Notes: generated by a model not told the origin, from the sequence alone. Counted from the stretch's first letter, positions 1 through 6,621 are shown. The stretch is 6,649 nt of DNA from a bacterium (GCA_024278345.1 JAJRTK010000356.1:1-6649), one strand, 5' to 3'. Program-made: numbers and translations.

Positions 1-363
1 CATGCCCTTGGGCAGCCGGGAAGGCGGCGCCTGCTGACCGGAAGGAGAATACTGCACCGGAGCTTCGCCCGGGACATCTTGCACCGGGCTTCCATCAAGC
101 TCCTCTGCCGGACAATCCGGGGATGAAGTCAAGCCGAGCTGCGGCGGCCCGACAAAGTCAACACCTGCCGAAGAAAGAACATCCTCTTCTCCACCCGACG
201 CGCAATCCGCACCGGTCGCCCGGTCCATCGCCTCCGCGAGAACCCGTGCGGAAAAAAGAACACCCTCAAGGCTCAGTAAGAGTGCCACGGTGACAAAGAA
301 ACGGCGGCGGAAGCAGACCCACCGCCGGGAATCGGTTCCTTGGCAGACGTTCAAAGCTCTCAT
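1..363 (-). CDS. Exported protein of unknown function, N-terminal part only (runs off the left edge)
   Basis: Reading the minus strand from the ATG at 363-361 gives 121 codons without a stop up to the window edge, so only the N-terminus is present. An in-frame stop at 405-403 precedes it and no ATG, GTG or TTG lies between, so this start is well defined. An AGGGAAG stretch (377-371) sits 7 nt upstream as a modest ribosome binding site. The N-terminus is a signal peptide: a basic segment with FRRR at residues 18-21, a hydrophobic core at about 22-43 (FFVTVALLLSLEGVLF), then a VLAEA cleavage region near residue 43-45. The mature part seen (46-121) is acidic and rich in Gly, Ser and Pro with two cysteines and no repeat or motif, so it looks like a flexible linker ahead of a domain outside the window. 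I do not recognise the family. That it is exported is likely; its function is unknown. Confidence 0.72.
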   Translation of the reverse strand, partial: MRALNVCQGTDSRRWVCFRRRFFVTVALLLSLEGVLFSARVLAEAMDRATGADCASGGEEDVLSSAGVDFVGPPQLGLTSSPDCPAEELDGSPVQDVPGEAPVQYSPSGQQAPPSRLPKGM

Positions 364-417
364 GTGGTATCTTCCCTGGAAAGAGTTTGGATATGGTTCT
401 TTTCATCCGCCGTTGGA

Positions 418-470
418 CTGAGTGGCCGGCGGGATGGCCAAGGCCTTCCCTGAACACCGCCGTCTCATAC
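418..470 (+). repeat. Possible decayed fourth copy of the dispersed palindromic repeat
   Basis: GAGTGGC at 420-426, followed by GGCGG, matches the left arm of the copy at 6356-6418. GAACACCGCC at 452-461 resembles that copy's right arm (GAACACAGCC) at a similar spacing (about 30 against 33 bases). The CGCGAGCGG core is not preserved, so chance similarity is a real alternative. It would place a copy in the leader of the exported-protein gene. Confidence 0.25.
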
Positions 471-544
471 GGGAAGATCCACAAGCTCCCATGGTCATGA
501 CTCAGAGCGTTGAATAGGAAATCTTTAACAGAAAGTGCCCCAAA

Positions 545-550
545 ATTATA
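545..550 (-). promoter_or_regulatory. Candidate -10 hexamer (TATAAT) for the exported-protein gene
   Basis: The minus strand reads TATAAT at 550-545 inside the most AT-rich part of the spacer. Transcription from it would start near 538 and give a leader of about 175 nt before the ATG at 363. No good TTGACA-like box lies 16-18 bases upstream (AAGGAA is there), and there is no extended -10 TG, so the call rests on the hexamer and its AT-rich setting only. Confidence 0.35.
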
Positions 551-662
551 GGATGGACAATGGAGATTTCCTTGTTTATCTGTGGACCGAAGCGATAGGC
601 GATCCCAAGATCCGAGGAGGAAGCCTTCGGGGCATGATTTCCGATAAGGAGCCCCTCAACGG

Positions 663-3600
663 CTATCGGGTGGTATTTGGATGGATAAGAAGAGGTTCAA
701 AGGGCGGGAAAAGCTCGATCCCAGCCGCCTCTACTCTTTTTCGGAAAGCCGTGACCCTCTCATCGAACAGGCGGTTGAAGTCCGTTAAGACCTTGCGGAG
801 GCTCTTCTCGGCTTCCTTGAGATAGCCGAGCTGCTCTGGTGACGGCTCTTCCCACGACGAACCGATGAACCAACCGGCAACACCGACCTTGGACAACAGA
901 TCGTCATCGGGAACGATGTCTCGAACATCCGGCGGCTGCCACAAGCGTTCTTCCATCTTCCGGAGAGATTTCTCAAGCTCCTTGGCCTGGTGGAGCAGCT
1001 CCCCATACCTCGGCTTCTCCCCGGGTTCCAAACGGCCATTTTTTCGCTCTACCTTCTTTTTGACAAGCCCTATATCGGCCCGGATTTCATCGATCCGCTC
1101 CAGTGCCTCCGCCACCACCTCCATCAGGTGGCCCACGCGGAGCATCGCCTCCCAGCGAGCCTGGCGGCCAGCCTTGGAAACTGGAGAGCGGGGATCCGGC
1201 AAGATCTTCAACGGCTGGCTCGCCTGGTGCTCCCGCCAGCGAACGACGAGCCGGTAGTCTCCCGGAGGCAGCTCCGGACCCACCGGCTTGTCGGCCCACC
1301 ACTGCGCGGTTTTTGGAGTGCGAAACGGGTCGCGGCGGAGGCCCCAGACGATGCGATTCAAACCGCGATGGACAGTAGGCTCGAAATGGCGAACTCGCCG
1401 TCCTTCGGTGTCGAAGATTTCGATTTCCGCCACGGGCGGCACGGCATCCGGTTTTTCGGGATCCTCTTCTTCGATTGAAGATGATCCAGCTTCTGGCGAT
1501 TCCGCCGGTGGAGGGGCCTTCGCCATGGCCGCCGCTCCGGAAGCCGCGCCTTCCGGATTGAGCGGGATCGCCAAAGGAGGCCCGGCCAGCGCCGCCACCC
1601 GGAGCGGTTTCGATGGGACTTCTCCATCTAGGCGCGGCCTGAAGTCCGCGATCAAGAGGAACTTTCCGGGATCGTCGCCTCTGCTCGAAGCCGCGTAGGC
1701 TCCAGAGTCAGGGCCATCCAGTCCCACCGGATCTCTTTCCGTCGCCGGGGGCACGCGGGCCGGCTCCCCACCCTTCCCCTTGTCGGGCATGGGAAGGCTC
1801 TCGTCGCCCAGCCAGAAGGTCACGAGCGCCCCGTAAGGCCGGTTTTCGCCACGGAACTCTCCATCACCTGGAAAGCGGGAGCCGCCAGTCTGCTTCACGC
1901 GGTACTGTTGCACATCGCCAATGGCGAAAAGGTAGAGCGGACTGGCCACGACCTCCGGCGTCAATTGCCGCAGCGGACGGATGTCGTCCAGCACGAAAGC
2001 GGAGCGGCCATGGGTTGCGATGACCAAATCACTCTCCCTGGGGTGGATCGCAAGGTCCATCACCGAGGTTGTGGGCAGGCCGTGGCGCCACGCCATCCAG
2101 CTCTTTCCCCGATCCATGGACCAAAAGAGCCCGAACTCCGTTCCCAGGAACAAGAGATCCCGGTTGACAGGGTCTTCGGCCACCACCAAGGCGTAGCCCC
2201 GAACCGGGTCTGAGGCCAGGCTCGTCCAGGTCTGCCCGTAGTCCTCTGTCCGGTAGAGGTAGGGAGTCCAGTTTCCGCGTCGGTGATCGTCGAAAACCGC
2301 GTAGGCCACGGCGGGATCGAAGTGGGAGGGCTCAATGTGTGGAACCCAGGTATTCTCCGGAACGTCGGGCAGATTCTCCTCGACACTGATCCAGGTTTCT
2401 CCCCCATCCCGGGTGACGTGAATCCGGCCATCATCGGAACCGGTCCAGACGACGCCTTTTCTGATGGGACTGGGAGCGATGGCCACGAGGGTCGTGAAAT
2501 TCTCAGCTCCGCTGACATCGGGAGTCAGCCCGCCGCTATCCCGCTGCTTCTGCCAGTCGGGGTTGTCGGTGGTGAGATCTGGACTCACGATCTCCCACGT
2601 CCGCCCCCGATCCCTGGACCGGTGAAGAAACTGGCTGCCTAAGTAAATGGTGGCGGGCTCGAAGGGATCCTGGGCAAAGGCGGCGTTCCAGTTGAAGCGG
2701 AGCTCGCCTTCCGTAAGCGGGGCGGGCCGAATACTCTTCCGTTCGCCCGTTTCCAGGTTCCAGCGCATCAGGAAGCCTCTCTGGCTCATGGAATAGCCCC
2801 GGAGCGGATTCTGGGGATCGGACCGGGTCTCGAATCCATCGCCGAAGCCCACCTCTTCCCAGAACTGGTTCCGGATGCCGCCATTCTCCCAAACCGCCGC
2901 GGGACCGCGCCAGGAGCCATTGTCCTGCATGCCGCCAAGAATGTGGTAAGGCCGCTCCATATCGACGGCCACGTGATAAAACTGCGCCAGTGGCAAATTT
3001 GCCGCGAACTGCCACGTGCGCCCCCGATCATGGCTCAGAGCGATCCCTCCATCGTTGCCGTCGATAAGAGATCTCCCATCCCGTGGATCGATCCAGAGCG
3101 CGTGGTGATCGGGGTGGATTTTGCTGTAGGGAATCAGCACCTCGAAGCTCTTCCCGCCGTCATTGGAGACGCTTGCCAGGGACCAGAGATTGTAGATCCG
3201 GTTGGGACGCTCCGGATCGACGCGAATGTCGGCATAATAGAAAGGCCTGGGCGCAATCCCCGGCTCGTCGTTGACGGTTTTCCAGCTCCAACCGCCATCC
3301 CGTGACCGAAGGAGAGCGCTCTTCTCCGCCTCCACCAAAGCATAGACGATCCGGGGATCCGACGGCGCAATGGCGACGCCAATCCGGCCCAAATCCCCCT
3401 TGGGCATCCCCTCTTTCTCCGTCAAGCGCCGCCAATTCTCACCGCCATCGACGCTAACATAAAGGCCCGACCCTGGACCGCCAGAGCGGAAGAACCAAGG
3501 CCAACGCCGGTGGTCCCACATCGCCGCGAACAGCTTTTGAGGGTTCCCGGGATCGATGACCAGATCCGCGCCGCCTGTGGTCTCATTGACATAGAGCACC

Positions 3601-4154
3601 TTTCGCCAGCTCTTGCCCCCGTCAACCGTCTTAAAGATCCCCCGCTCCGGGCTTTCCCCCCAAGTGGGCCCCATGGCGGCGACCCAGGCGACATCGGGAT
3701 TGGAAGGATGGAGGACGACGCGGTGGATCCGCTCGGTCTTCCGAAGACCCAAATGCCGCCAAGTCCGCCCGCCATCCAAAGACCGGTACACGCCATTTCC
3801 CACCGACACGCTATTCCGTGGATTGCCTTCACCCGTCCCCACCCAGACGATATCGGGGCTCGGTTGAAAAATCGAGACATCGCCAATGGAAGCCACAGGC
3901 TGGTCATCGAAGATGGGCGTCCAGCTCACGCCGCCACTGGTGGACTTCCATACGCCTCCGGCAGCCGTGCCCACGTAGAGAACCGCCGGATCGGACAAGA
4001 CCCGGTCAATGGACGAGATGCGACCGCTCATCCCCGCCGGCCCGATTGCCCGAGCCCTAAGCCCGGCCAGTAAAGCAGGATCGACGGGAGCTTCCTCGGC
4101 CTCCACCGAAACAACCGACAGGATCATGGCGAAGAAGAAATAACAGGGACGCAT
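663..4154 (-). CDS. Secreted multi-Asp-box (BNR/sortilin-like) beta-propeller protein, 1163 aa
   Basis: Starts at ATG 4154 with GGAGGA (4163-4158) three to four bases upstream. Residues 1-19 form a signal peptide (hydrophobic FFFAMILSVVSV, then VEA before EE). The segment GLRARAIGPAGMSGRI (31-46) is the usual opening of bacterial BNR/VPS10-like 'glycosyl hydrolase' proteins. Eleven Asp-box motifs of the S/T-x-D-x-G-x-T/S-W type are visible, starting at about residues 71, 125, 176, 234, 284, 330, 374, 513, 581, 636 and 679, so residues 30-725 should fold as one or two propellers. HPDHHALWIDP (347-357), GNDGG (366-370) and GGMQDNGSW (407-415) are further family hallmarks. After the propeller come an unusual Pro/Ala/Gly/acid-rich stretch (about 787-907), an Ig/FlgD-like beta domain (908-975, with GLNRIVWGLR) and a charged helical, possibly coiled-coil tail (1000-1145). 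The family lacks an established substrate; the 'glycosyl hydrolase' label comes from Asp-boxes, which are structural. Likely periplasmic or extracellular binding or scaffold role. Some members run about 1000-1100 residues, so this one is long. Confidence 0.95.
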   Translation of the reverse strand: MRPCYFFFAMILSVVSVEAEEAPVDPALLAGLRARAIGPAGMSGRISSIDRVLSDPAVLYVGTAAGGVWKSTSGGVSWTPIFDDQPVASIGDVSIFQPSPDIVWVGTGEGNPRNSVSVGNGVYRSLDGGRTWRHLGLRKTERIHRVVLHPSNPDVAWVAAMGPTWGESPERGIFKTVDGGKSWRKVLYVNETTGGADLVIDPGNPQKLFAAMWDHRRWPWFFRSGGPGSGLYVSVDGGENWRRLTEKEGMPKGDLGRIGVAIAPSDPRIVYALVEAEKSALLRSRDGGWSWKTVNDEPGIAPRPFYYADIRVDPERPNRIYNLWSLASVSNDGGKSFEVLIPYSKIHPDHHALWIDPRDGRSLIDGNDGGIALSHDRGRTWQFAANLPLAQFYHVAVDMERPYHILGGMQDNGSWRGPAAVWENGGIRNQFWEEVGFGDGFETRSDPQNPLRGYSMSQRGFLMRWNLETGERKSIRPAPLTEGELRFNWNAAFAQDPFEPATIYLGSQFLHRSRDRGRTWEIVSPDLTTDNPDWQKQRDSGGLTPDVSGAENFTTLVAIAPSPIRKGVVWTGSDDGRIHVTRDGGETWISVEENLPDVPENTWVPHIEPSHFDPAVAYAVFDDHRRGNWTPYLYRTEDYGQTWTSLASDPVRGYALVVAEDPVNRDLLFLGTEFGLFWSMDRGKSWMAWRHGLPTTSVMDLAIHPRESDLVIATHGRSAFVLDDIRPLRQLTPEVVASPLYLFAIGDVQQYRVKQTGGSRFPGDGEFRGENRPYGALVTFWLGDESLPMPDKGKGGEPARVPPATERDPVGLDGPDSGAYAASSRGDDPGKFLLIADFRPRLDGEVPSKPLRVAALAGPPLAIPLNPEGAASGAAAMAKAPPPAESPEAGSSSIEEEDPEKPDAVPPVAEIEIFDTEGRRVRHFEPTVHRGLNRIVWGLRRDPFRTPKTAQWWADKPVGPELPPGDYRLVVRWREHQASQPLKILPDPRSPVSKAGRQARWEAMLRVGHLMEVVAEALERIDEIRADIGLVKKKVERKNGRLEPGEKPRYGELLHQAKELEKSLRKMEERLWQPPDVRDIVPDDDLLSKVGVAGWFIGSSWEEPSPEQLGYLKEAEKSLRKVLTDFNRLFDERVTAFRKRVEAAGIELFPPFEPLLIHPNTTR

Positions 4155-4157
4155 GGC

Positions 4158-4163
4158 TCCTCC
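4158..4163 (-). promoter_or_regulatory. Strong Shine-Dalgarno site of the propeller gene
   Basis: GGAGGA on the minus strand, separated from the ATG at 4154-4152 by GCC. It is a near-perfect anti-16S match with slightly short spacing. It fixes the start, which also agrees with a signal peptide beginning at that Met. It contrasts with the weak site of the upstream phosphodiesterase gene. Confidence 0.75.
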
Positions 4164-4254
4164 AAGAAAAAGGCTCGATCAGGGCACCGAATTGCTCGTA
4201 AAGGCTCTCGGTCGTCTCACTTCATGGGGTTGGCTCCTGGTTCCCGGTTCGCGG

Positions 4255-4316
4255 AAAGGGCGACTGGCGGGTGGCGGCCGCCACCTGACGGGAGCGGACA
4301 CAACAAAAAGAAAGAG
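4255..4316 (+). repeat. Dispersed palindromic repeat, copy 1
   Basis: Left arm GGCGACTG (4259-4266); centre of 22 bases; right arm CGGGAGCGGAC (4289-4299), then CACAAC and an A-rich tail (4305-4313). The centre includes the 16-bp perfect palindrome GGTGGCGGCCGCCACC (4270-4285), which contains the octamer GCGGCCGC. The left arm differs by one base from the copies at 6356 and 6163, and the right arm by one substitution and one missing A. On the minus strand it lies in the leader of the propeller gene, 3' of the terminator-like hairpin. Confidence 0.62.
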
Positions 4317-4330
4317 GGCATTGTCCACTC

Positions 4331-4357
4331 TTGCCCCGGAGGCGCAACAGGGGGCAA
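4331..4357 (-). terminator. Terminator-like stem-loop after the phosphodiesterase gene
   Basis: On the minus strand TTGCCCC (4357-4351) pairs perfectly with GGGGCAA (4337-4331) around a 13-nt loop, starting 8 nt after the TAG stop. No U-run follows immediately; a pyrimidine-rich tract with five consecutive T (about 4317-4305) comes roughly 15-25 nt later. It could be an imperfect intrinsic terminator or a 3'-end stabilising hairpin. Confidence 0.42.
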
Positions 4358-4365
4358 AACTTATC

Positions 4366-6102
4366 CTACTCTACATAGCCCAGTGCTCGCATCCGCTCGG
4401 TCTCTTCATCCATGATCTCGGTGGCATCCAACTCTTCCTTCTCCAAAACATCGAACGGCCTTTCATACGAAGGAACGAACCGGACAGGGTGCTCCACAAG
4501 ATAGTCCGGCTCCATCGCTTCGGTAAGAACATGACCGTCCATGTCCGCGCCCATGGGAAGATCCAGAAGATAGAGCAGAGTAGGCGTGAGGTCCACCAGA
4601 TTGCTCGACGGCAAGATCCTCCGCGCAATGGGTCCGCCGCTCAGAATGATGAACCCGTTATCGGCATGGTTTCCGTGGCGCTTGGCCGGAACCTGGCCGT
4701 GATCGGTGACGATGATGGTCACGGTCTTCTCGTCAGACTGCTCAAGCAGCCGACCCAACTGTTCATCGGTGAAGCGGTAGGCATTTTCCACCAGCCTAGA
4801 CAAGGCATCAACATCGCATCCATCCGACTCGCACTCGGCCAACGCCTCCTTGTTGCTGGAAAAATGAAGGAACATGTGGCCCGTAGCATCGATGGCCCGC
4901 AGGTAGACGGTGAAGAGGTCCAGATTCGGGTGGCGCGTGCGTAGATCCAGAGCGAGCTTCATGAAATAGCGGTCTTCCCAGTAGAACTCGCGGAGCATCC
5001 GCGCCTGGCTGTCGGAGACGCAGTCGCACCGGGAAAGATCAAGAAAGCGCTCGGAAATCTCGCCATCCAGAGAGTCCATGGGCATATAGAGCTTCCGCGC
5101 CATATCCAGCTCACCGGGCGGATAGGCGAGTCCCTGAAACTTGTCGAACCATCCCCGGGCCGACCCCGTGGCTCGCGCTCCGTGAACGCCCAGAAGATAG
5201 GAATAGACAAAGCCGTTGAGAGGCTCGGCGGGCCAGGTCGTCCACCAACCCACCACGCCCACGGGCCGTCCTTCGTCCCCGGCTATCCGCCAAAAAGCGC
5301 GGGCACGCCGGTGGAAGCTCGCGGCGGGAATCCTTTCCTTGGGCCGCTCCCAAAGCCAGCCATCGCCCATTTTCGAACGGTCTTTCATGGGGTGAAAGTC
5401 GTAAAGGGCACCGCCATCACCATCAAAAAGCCGGATCATCGAAAGGTCGAGGCAAAGCGTGCGCCGGCCCATGAGCTGACCGGCGCCGGGGCAATCCAAT
5501 TGGAGCTCGGGCTCCAGCCAACCGCCTGGAGAATCGAGATCCGCCCACCGCACGGCGTCAACAGCACCAAACTCCATCTCCACCAACGGCTGGCCCTTCA
5601 GCCGAACGCGAACGGACTGTCGCTTCACGCGATCGGGAGCGCGACCCCGAAAAGCAAGGCGCAACCGGTCTCCTGGCACCGGCGGCAGACGAAGCGTCGC
5701 CGGCTTTCCCCGAACGGGCGCAAGCCAAAACCGCAGATACCGGGCCGTGGGCATGACAAAATCCTCGATGCCATGCTTGTTGGGCAGTTTTCCCGTCGCC
5801 AGCGTGCTCCAAAGAATCGGACTCCAGTAACCCCGCTGCCCCGAAAGTGATCGGGTCCAAAGAAGCGACGCCAGATGCCCGGCCGCGCCACCGTCGATAA
5901 GCCGCGAGAAATTCGGGAGCTTCCCTTGGGATCGATAGGTCTGGAGGAGGTCCCAACTGCCGCCATCCACGCCCACCAGCAAGATCTTCCACCTCGGCTC
6001 CTTTCCCACAAGAAGCGGCAGGAGAGCAAGCCCAACAACGAAAAGTCCGGCCAGCGGAAGAACAATCCATCGATTGCACCGCGGAAAAAGTCTCCACTTC
6101 AT
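4366..6102 (-). CDS. Membrane-anchored alkaline phosphatase-superfamily (type I phosphodiesterase-like) protein, 578 aa
   Basis: Starting at Met 6102, residues 12-32 form a single hydrophobic segment after a basic MKWRLFPRCNR, giving a signal anchor with the enzyme on the outside. The metal-enzyme fold follows: ILLVGVDGGSWD (metal Asp46), YWSPILWSTLATGKLPNKHG with Ser94 at the nucleophile position, RAIDATGH (Asp405, His409), VTDHG (Asp467, His468) and HGNHADNG (His479). All expected metal ligands are therefore present. NLVDLTPTLLYLLDLP (501-516) and the terminal MRALGYVE are typical of this group. Between the nucleophile and the later ligands lies a long region; about 130-230 looks beta-rich and may be an accessory insertion. 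It probably hydrolyses a phosphate (or sulfate) ester or transfers a phospho-group in the periplasm; the substrate cannot be read from sequence. The frame also has an ATG at 6177, but the extra 25 residues are polar, fall in a dispersed repeat, and would push the anchor inward. The Shine-Dalgarno match upstream of 6102 is weak (GCGAGA). Confidence 0.93.
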   Translation of the reverse strand: MKWRLFPRCNRWIVLPLAGLFVVGLALLPLLVGKEPRWKILLVGVDGGSWDLLQTYRSQGKLPNFSRLIDGGAAGHLASLLWTRSLSGQRGYWSPILWSTLATGKLPNKHGIEDFVMPTARYLRFWLAPVRGKPATLRLPPVPGDRLRLAFRGRAPDRVKRQSVRVRLKGQPLVEMEFGAVDAVRWADLDSPGGWLEPELQLDCPGAGQLMGRRTLCLDLSMIRLFDGDGGALYDFHPMKDRSKMGDGWLWERPKERIPAASFHRRARAFWRIAGDEGRPVGVVGWWTTWPAEPLNGFVYSYLLGVHGARATGSARGWFDKFQGLAYPPGELDMARKLYMPMDSLDGEISERFLDLSRCDCVSDSQARMLREFYWEDRYFMKLALDLRTRHPNLDLFTVYLRAIDATGHMFLHFSSNKEALAECESDGCDVDALSRLVENAYRFTDEQLGRLLEQSDEKTVTIIVTDHGQVPAKRHGNHADNGFIILSGGPIARRILPSSNLVDLTPTLLYLLDLPMGADMDGHVLTEAMEPDYLVEHPVRFVPSYERPFDVLEKEELDATEIMDEETERMRALGYVE

Positions 6103-6103
6103 T

Positions 6104-6163
6104 GGAATCTCGCTTCTAGTTGAGTTCCGCTCGCGCTGGTCGCGGCCGCTCCCATCACTCGCC
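6104..6163 (-). repeat. Dispersed palindromic repeat, copy 3, abutting the phosphodiesterase start codon
   Basis: On the minus strand: left arm GGCGAGTG (6163-6156), a 20-base centre containing GCGGCCGC, then right arm CGCGAGCGGAAC (6135-6124) and CAAC with a purine-rich tail that runs into the bases before ATG 6102. Both arms are identical to the copy at 6356-6418 (20 of 20 arm bases), in opposite orientation. The element forms the immediate 5' leader of the gene. Confidence 0.62.
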
Positions 6164-6180
6164 GGGAACACCGCCATTCT

Positions 6181-6196
6181 TGGCGGGCGCCCGCCA
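6181..6196. promoter_or_regulatory. Perfect 16-bp palindrome (TGGCGGGCGCCCGCCA) upstream of the phosphodiesterase gene
   Basis: TGGCGGGC is followed directly by its reverse complement GCCCGCCA, with no spacer. It sits 79 bp upstream of the preferred start codon and does not extend by further complementary bases. It could be an operator for a dimeric regulator, a transcript hairpin, or part of the neighbouring repeat (copy 1 also has TGGCGGG). No T-tract follows on either strand, which argues against an intrinsic terminator. Confidence 0.45.
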
Positions 6197-6355
6197 GATT
6201 ACCGAGTCCGGCCATCCTTCCGCGAATCTCCCCATTCATCGTTGTTTTCCATGAAATCCGAGTCTGCCACGCTCTCCCAGCCAAAGAGAAATCGGCCCGG
6301 GAATCTATTTTGGGAGGCGCTTGTCTTACGGAAATAGAAGGTGGCCCAGGGCGAA

Positions 6356-6418
6356 GAAAGGCGAGTGGCGGCGGACGGATTGCCGCCGCCGCGAGCGGAA
6401 CACAGCCAAAAGAAAAGA
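6356..6418 (+). repeat. Dispersed palindromic repeat, copy 2
   Basis: Left arm GGCGAGTG (6360-6367), 22-base centre, right arm CGCGAGCGGAAC (6390-6401), then CACAGCC and AAAAGAAAAGA. The centre forms a strong stem with GGCGGCGG (6367-6374) pairing with CCGCCGCC (6383-6390) around an 8-base loop. Its loop differs from the GCGGCCGC centre of the other two copies while self-complementarity is kept. That is the pattern expected if the structure, rather than the exact sequence, is maintained. Confidence 0.62.
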
Positions 6419-6475
6419 ATACGATTCCTGGGATTTATACGCGTTAGACGTTCCAGAACCCGAAGTCCGCCCCGG

Positions 6476-6499
6476 CGAAAGTCCCACAATGGGTTTTCG
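6476..6499. repeat. Inverted repeat / small hairpin
   Basis: On the plus strand CGAAA (6476-6480) and CCCA (6483-6486) pair with TGGG (6490-6493) and TTTCG (6495-6499) around a CAA triloop, with a small internal loop. Nine pairs in 24 bases inside non-coding sequence. No flanking T-tract, so not a terminator. Confidence 0.35.
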
Positions 6500-6621
6500 A
6501 CGCAGCGGAGTTGCAGCGGCACTTTGGCAAAAAGAAGTGTAGACGACAGGGTATCCACCTAAGCCGGGACACGCAACAAAACCCAAAAAAGACGCGGAGC
6601 GTACAAAAACGTGGGCTGGGC

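Larger units (their letters stand above)
364..662. other. 299-bp intergenic spacer between the propeller gene and the exported-protein gene
   Basis: No convincing gene lies here on either strand. It holds a consensus -10 hexamer on the minus strand (550-545), a local AT-rich patch (about 485-600) in otherwise GC-rich DNA, a possible decayed copy of the dispersed repeat (418-470), and only weak inverted repeats after the propeller gene's stop, none with a T-tract. A 72-codon minus-strand frame starting with TTG at 484 overlaps the exported-protein gene in another frame and has no supporting signal. Confidence 0.6.
4155..4365. other. 211-bp spacer between the phosphodiesterase and propeller genes
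   Basis: Contains, in minus-strand order, a stem-loop just after the upstream stop (4357-4331), a C/T-rich tract and perfect palindrome belonging to a dispersed repeat copy (4316-4255), a two-codon reading frame ATG AAG TGA at 4225-4217 preceded by AGGAG, and the strong ribosome binding site of the propeller gene. I could not identify a credible promoter for the propeller gene here, so read-through or an atypical promoter is possible. Confidence 0.6.

Noticed and set aside
266-484. Minus-strand 72-codon frame starting with TTG at 484
   Set aside because: It overlaps the exported-protein gene in another frame, has a rare start codon, no ribosome binding site of note and no motif. The overlapping frame has a real signal peptide.
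629-669. Terminator after the propeller gene (GGGGC/GCCCC at 655-629, or CCGATA/TATCGG at 669-641)
   Set aside because: The stems are only 5-6 bp with 17-base loops, are mutually exclusive, one includes the stop codon, and no T-tract follows.
535-825. Plus-strand 96-codon frame across the 3' end of the propeller gene
   Set aside because: More than half of it lies antisense to the conserved gene, and its product is basic and featureless, as expected of a shadow frame.
663-4154. Calling the propeller protein an active sialidase or glycosidase because of its Asp-boxes
   Set aside because: Asp-boxes are structural turns shared by many propellers, including sortilins. No sialidase Arg triad or other catalytic signature could be identified.
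4153-4944. Plus-strand 263-codon frame antisense to the phosphodiesterase gene
   Set aside because: Long open frames on the opposite strand are common in GC-rich genes. It covers the conserved metal-ligand motifs of the real gene and has no recognisable domain of its own.
5182-5850. Plus-strand 222-codon frame antisense to the phosphodiesterase gene
   Set aside because: Same reason: its composition is a mirror of the coding strand and it shows no motif, signal or plausible operon context.
6550-6560. DnaA-box-like GTATCCACC as a sign of a replication origin
   Set aside because: Only one partial match to TTATNCACA, with no cluster and no origin-associated genes.
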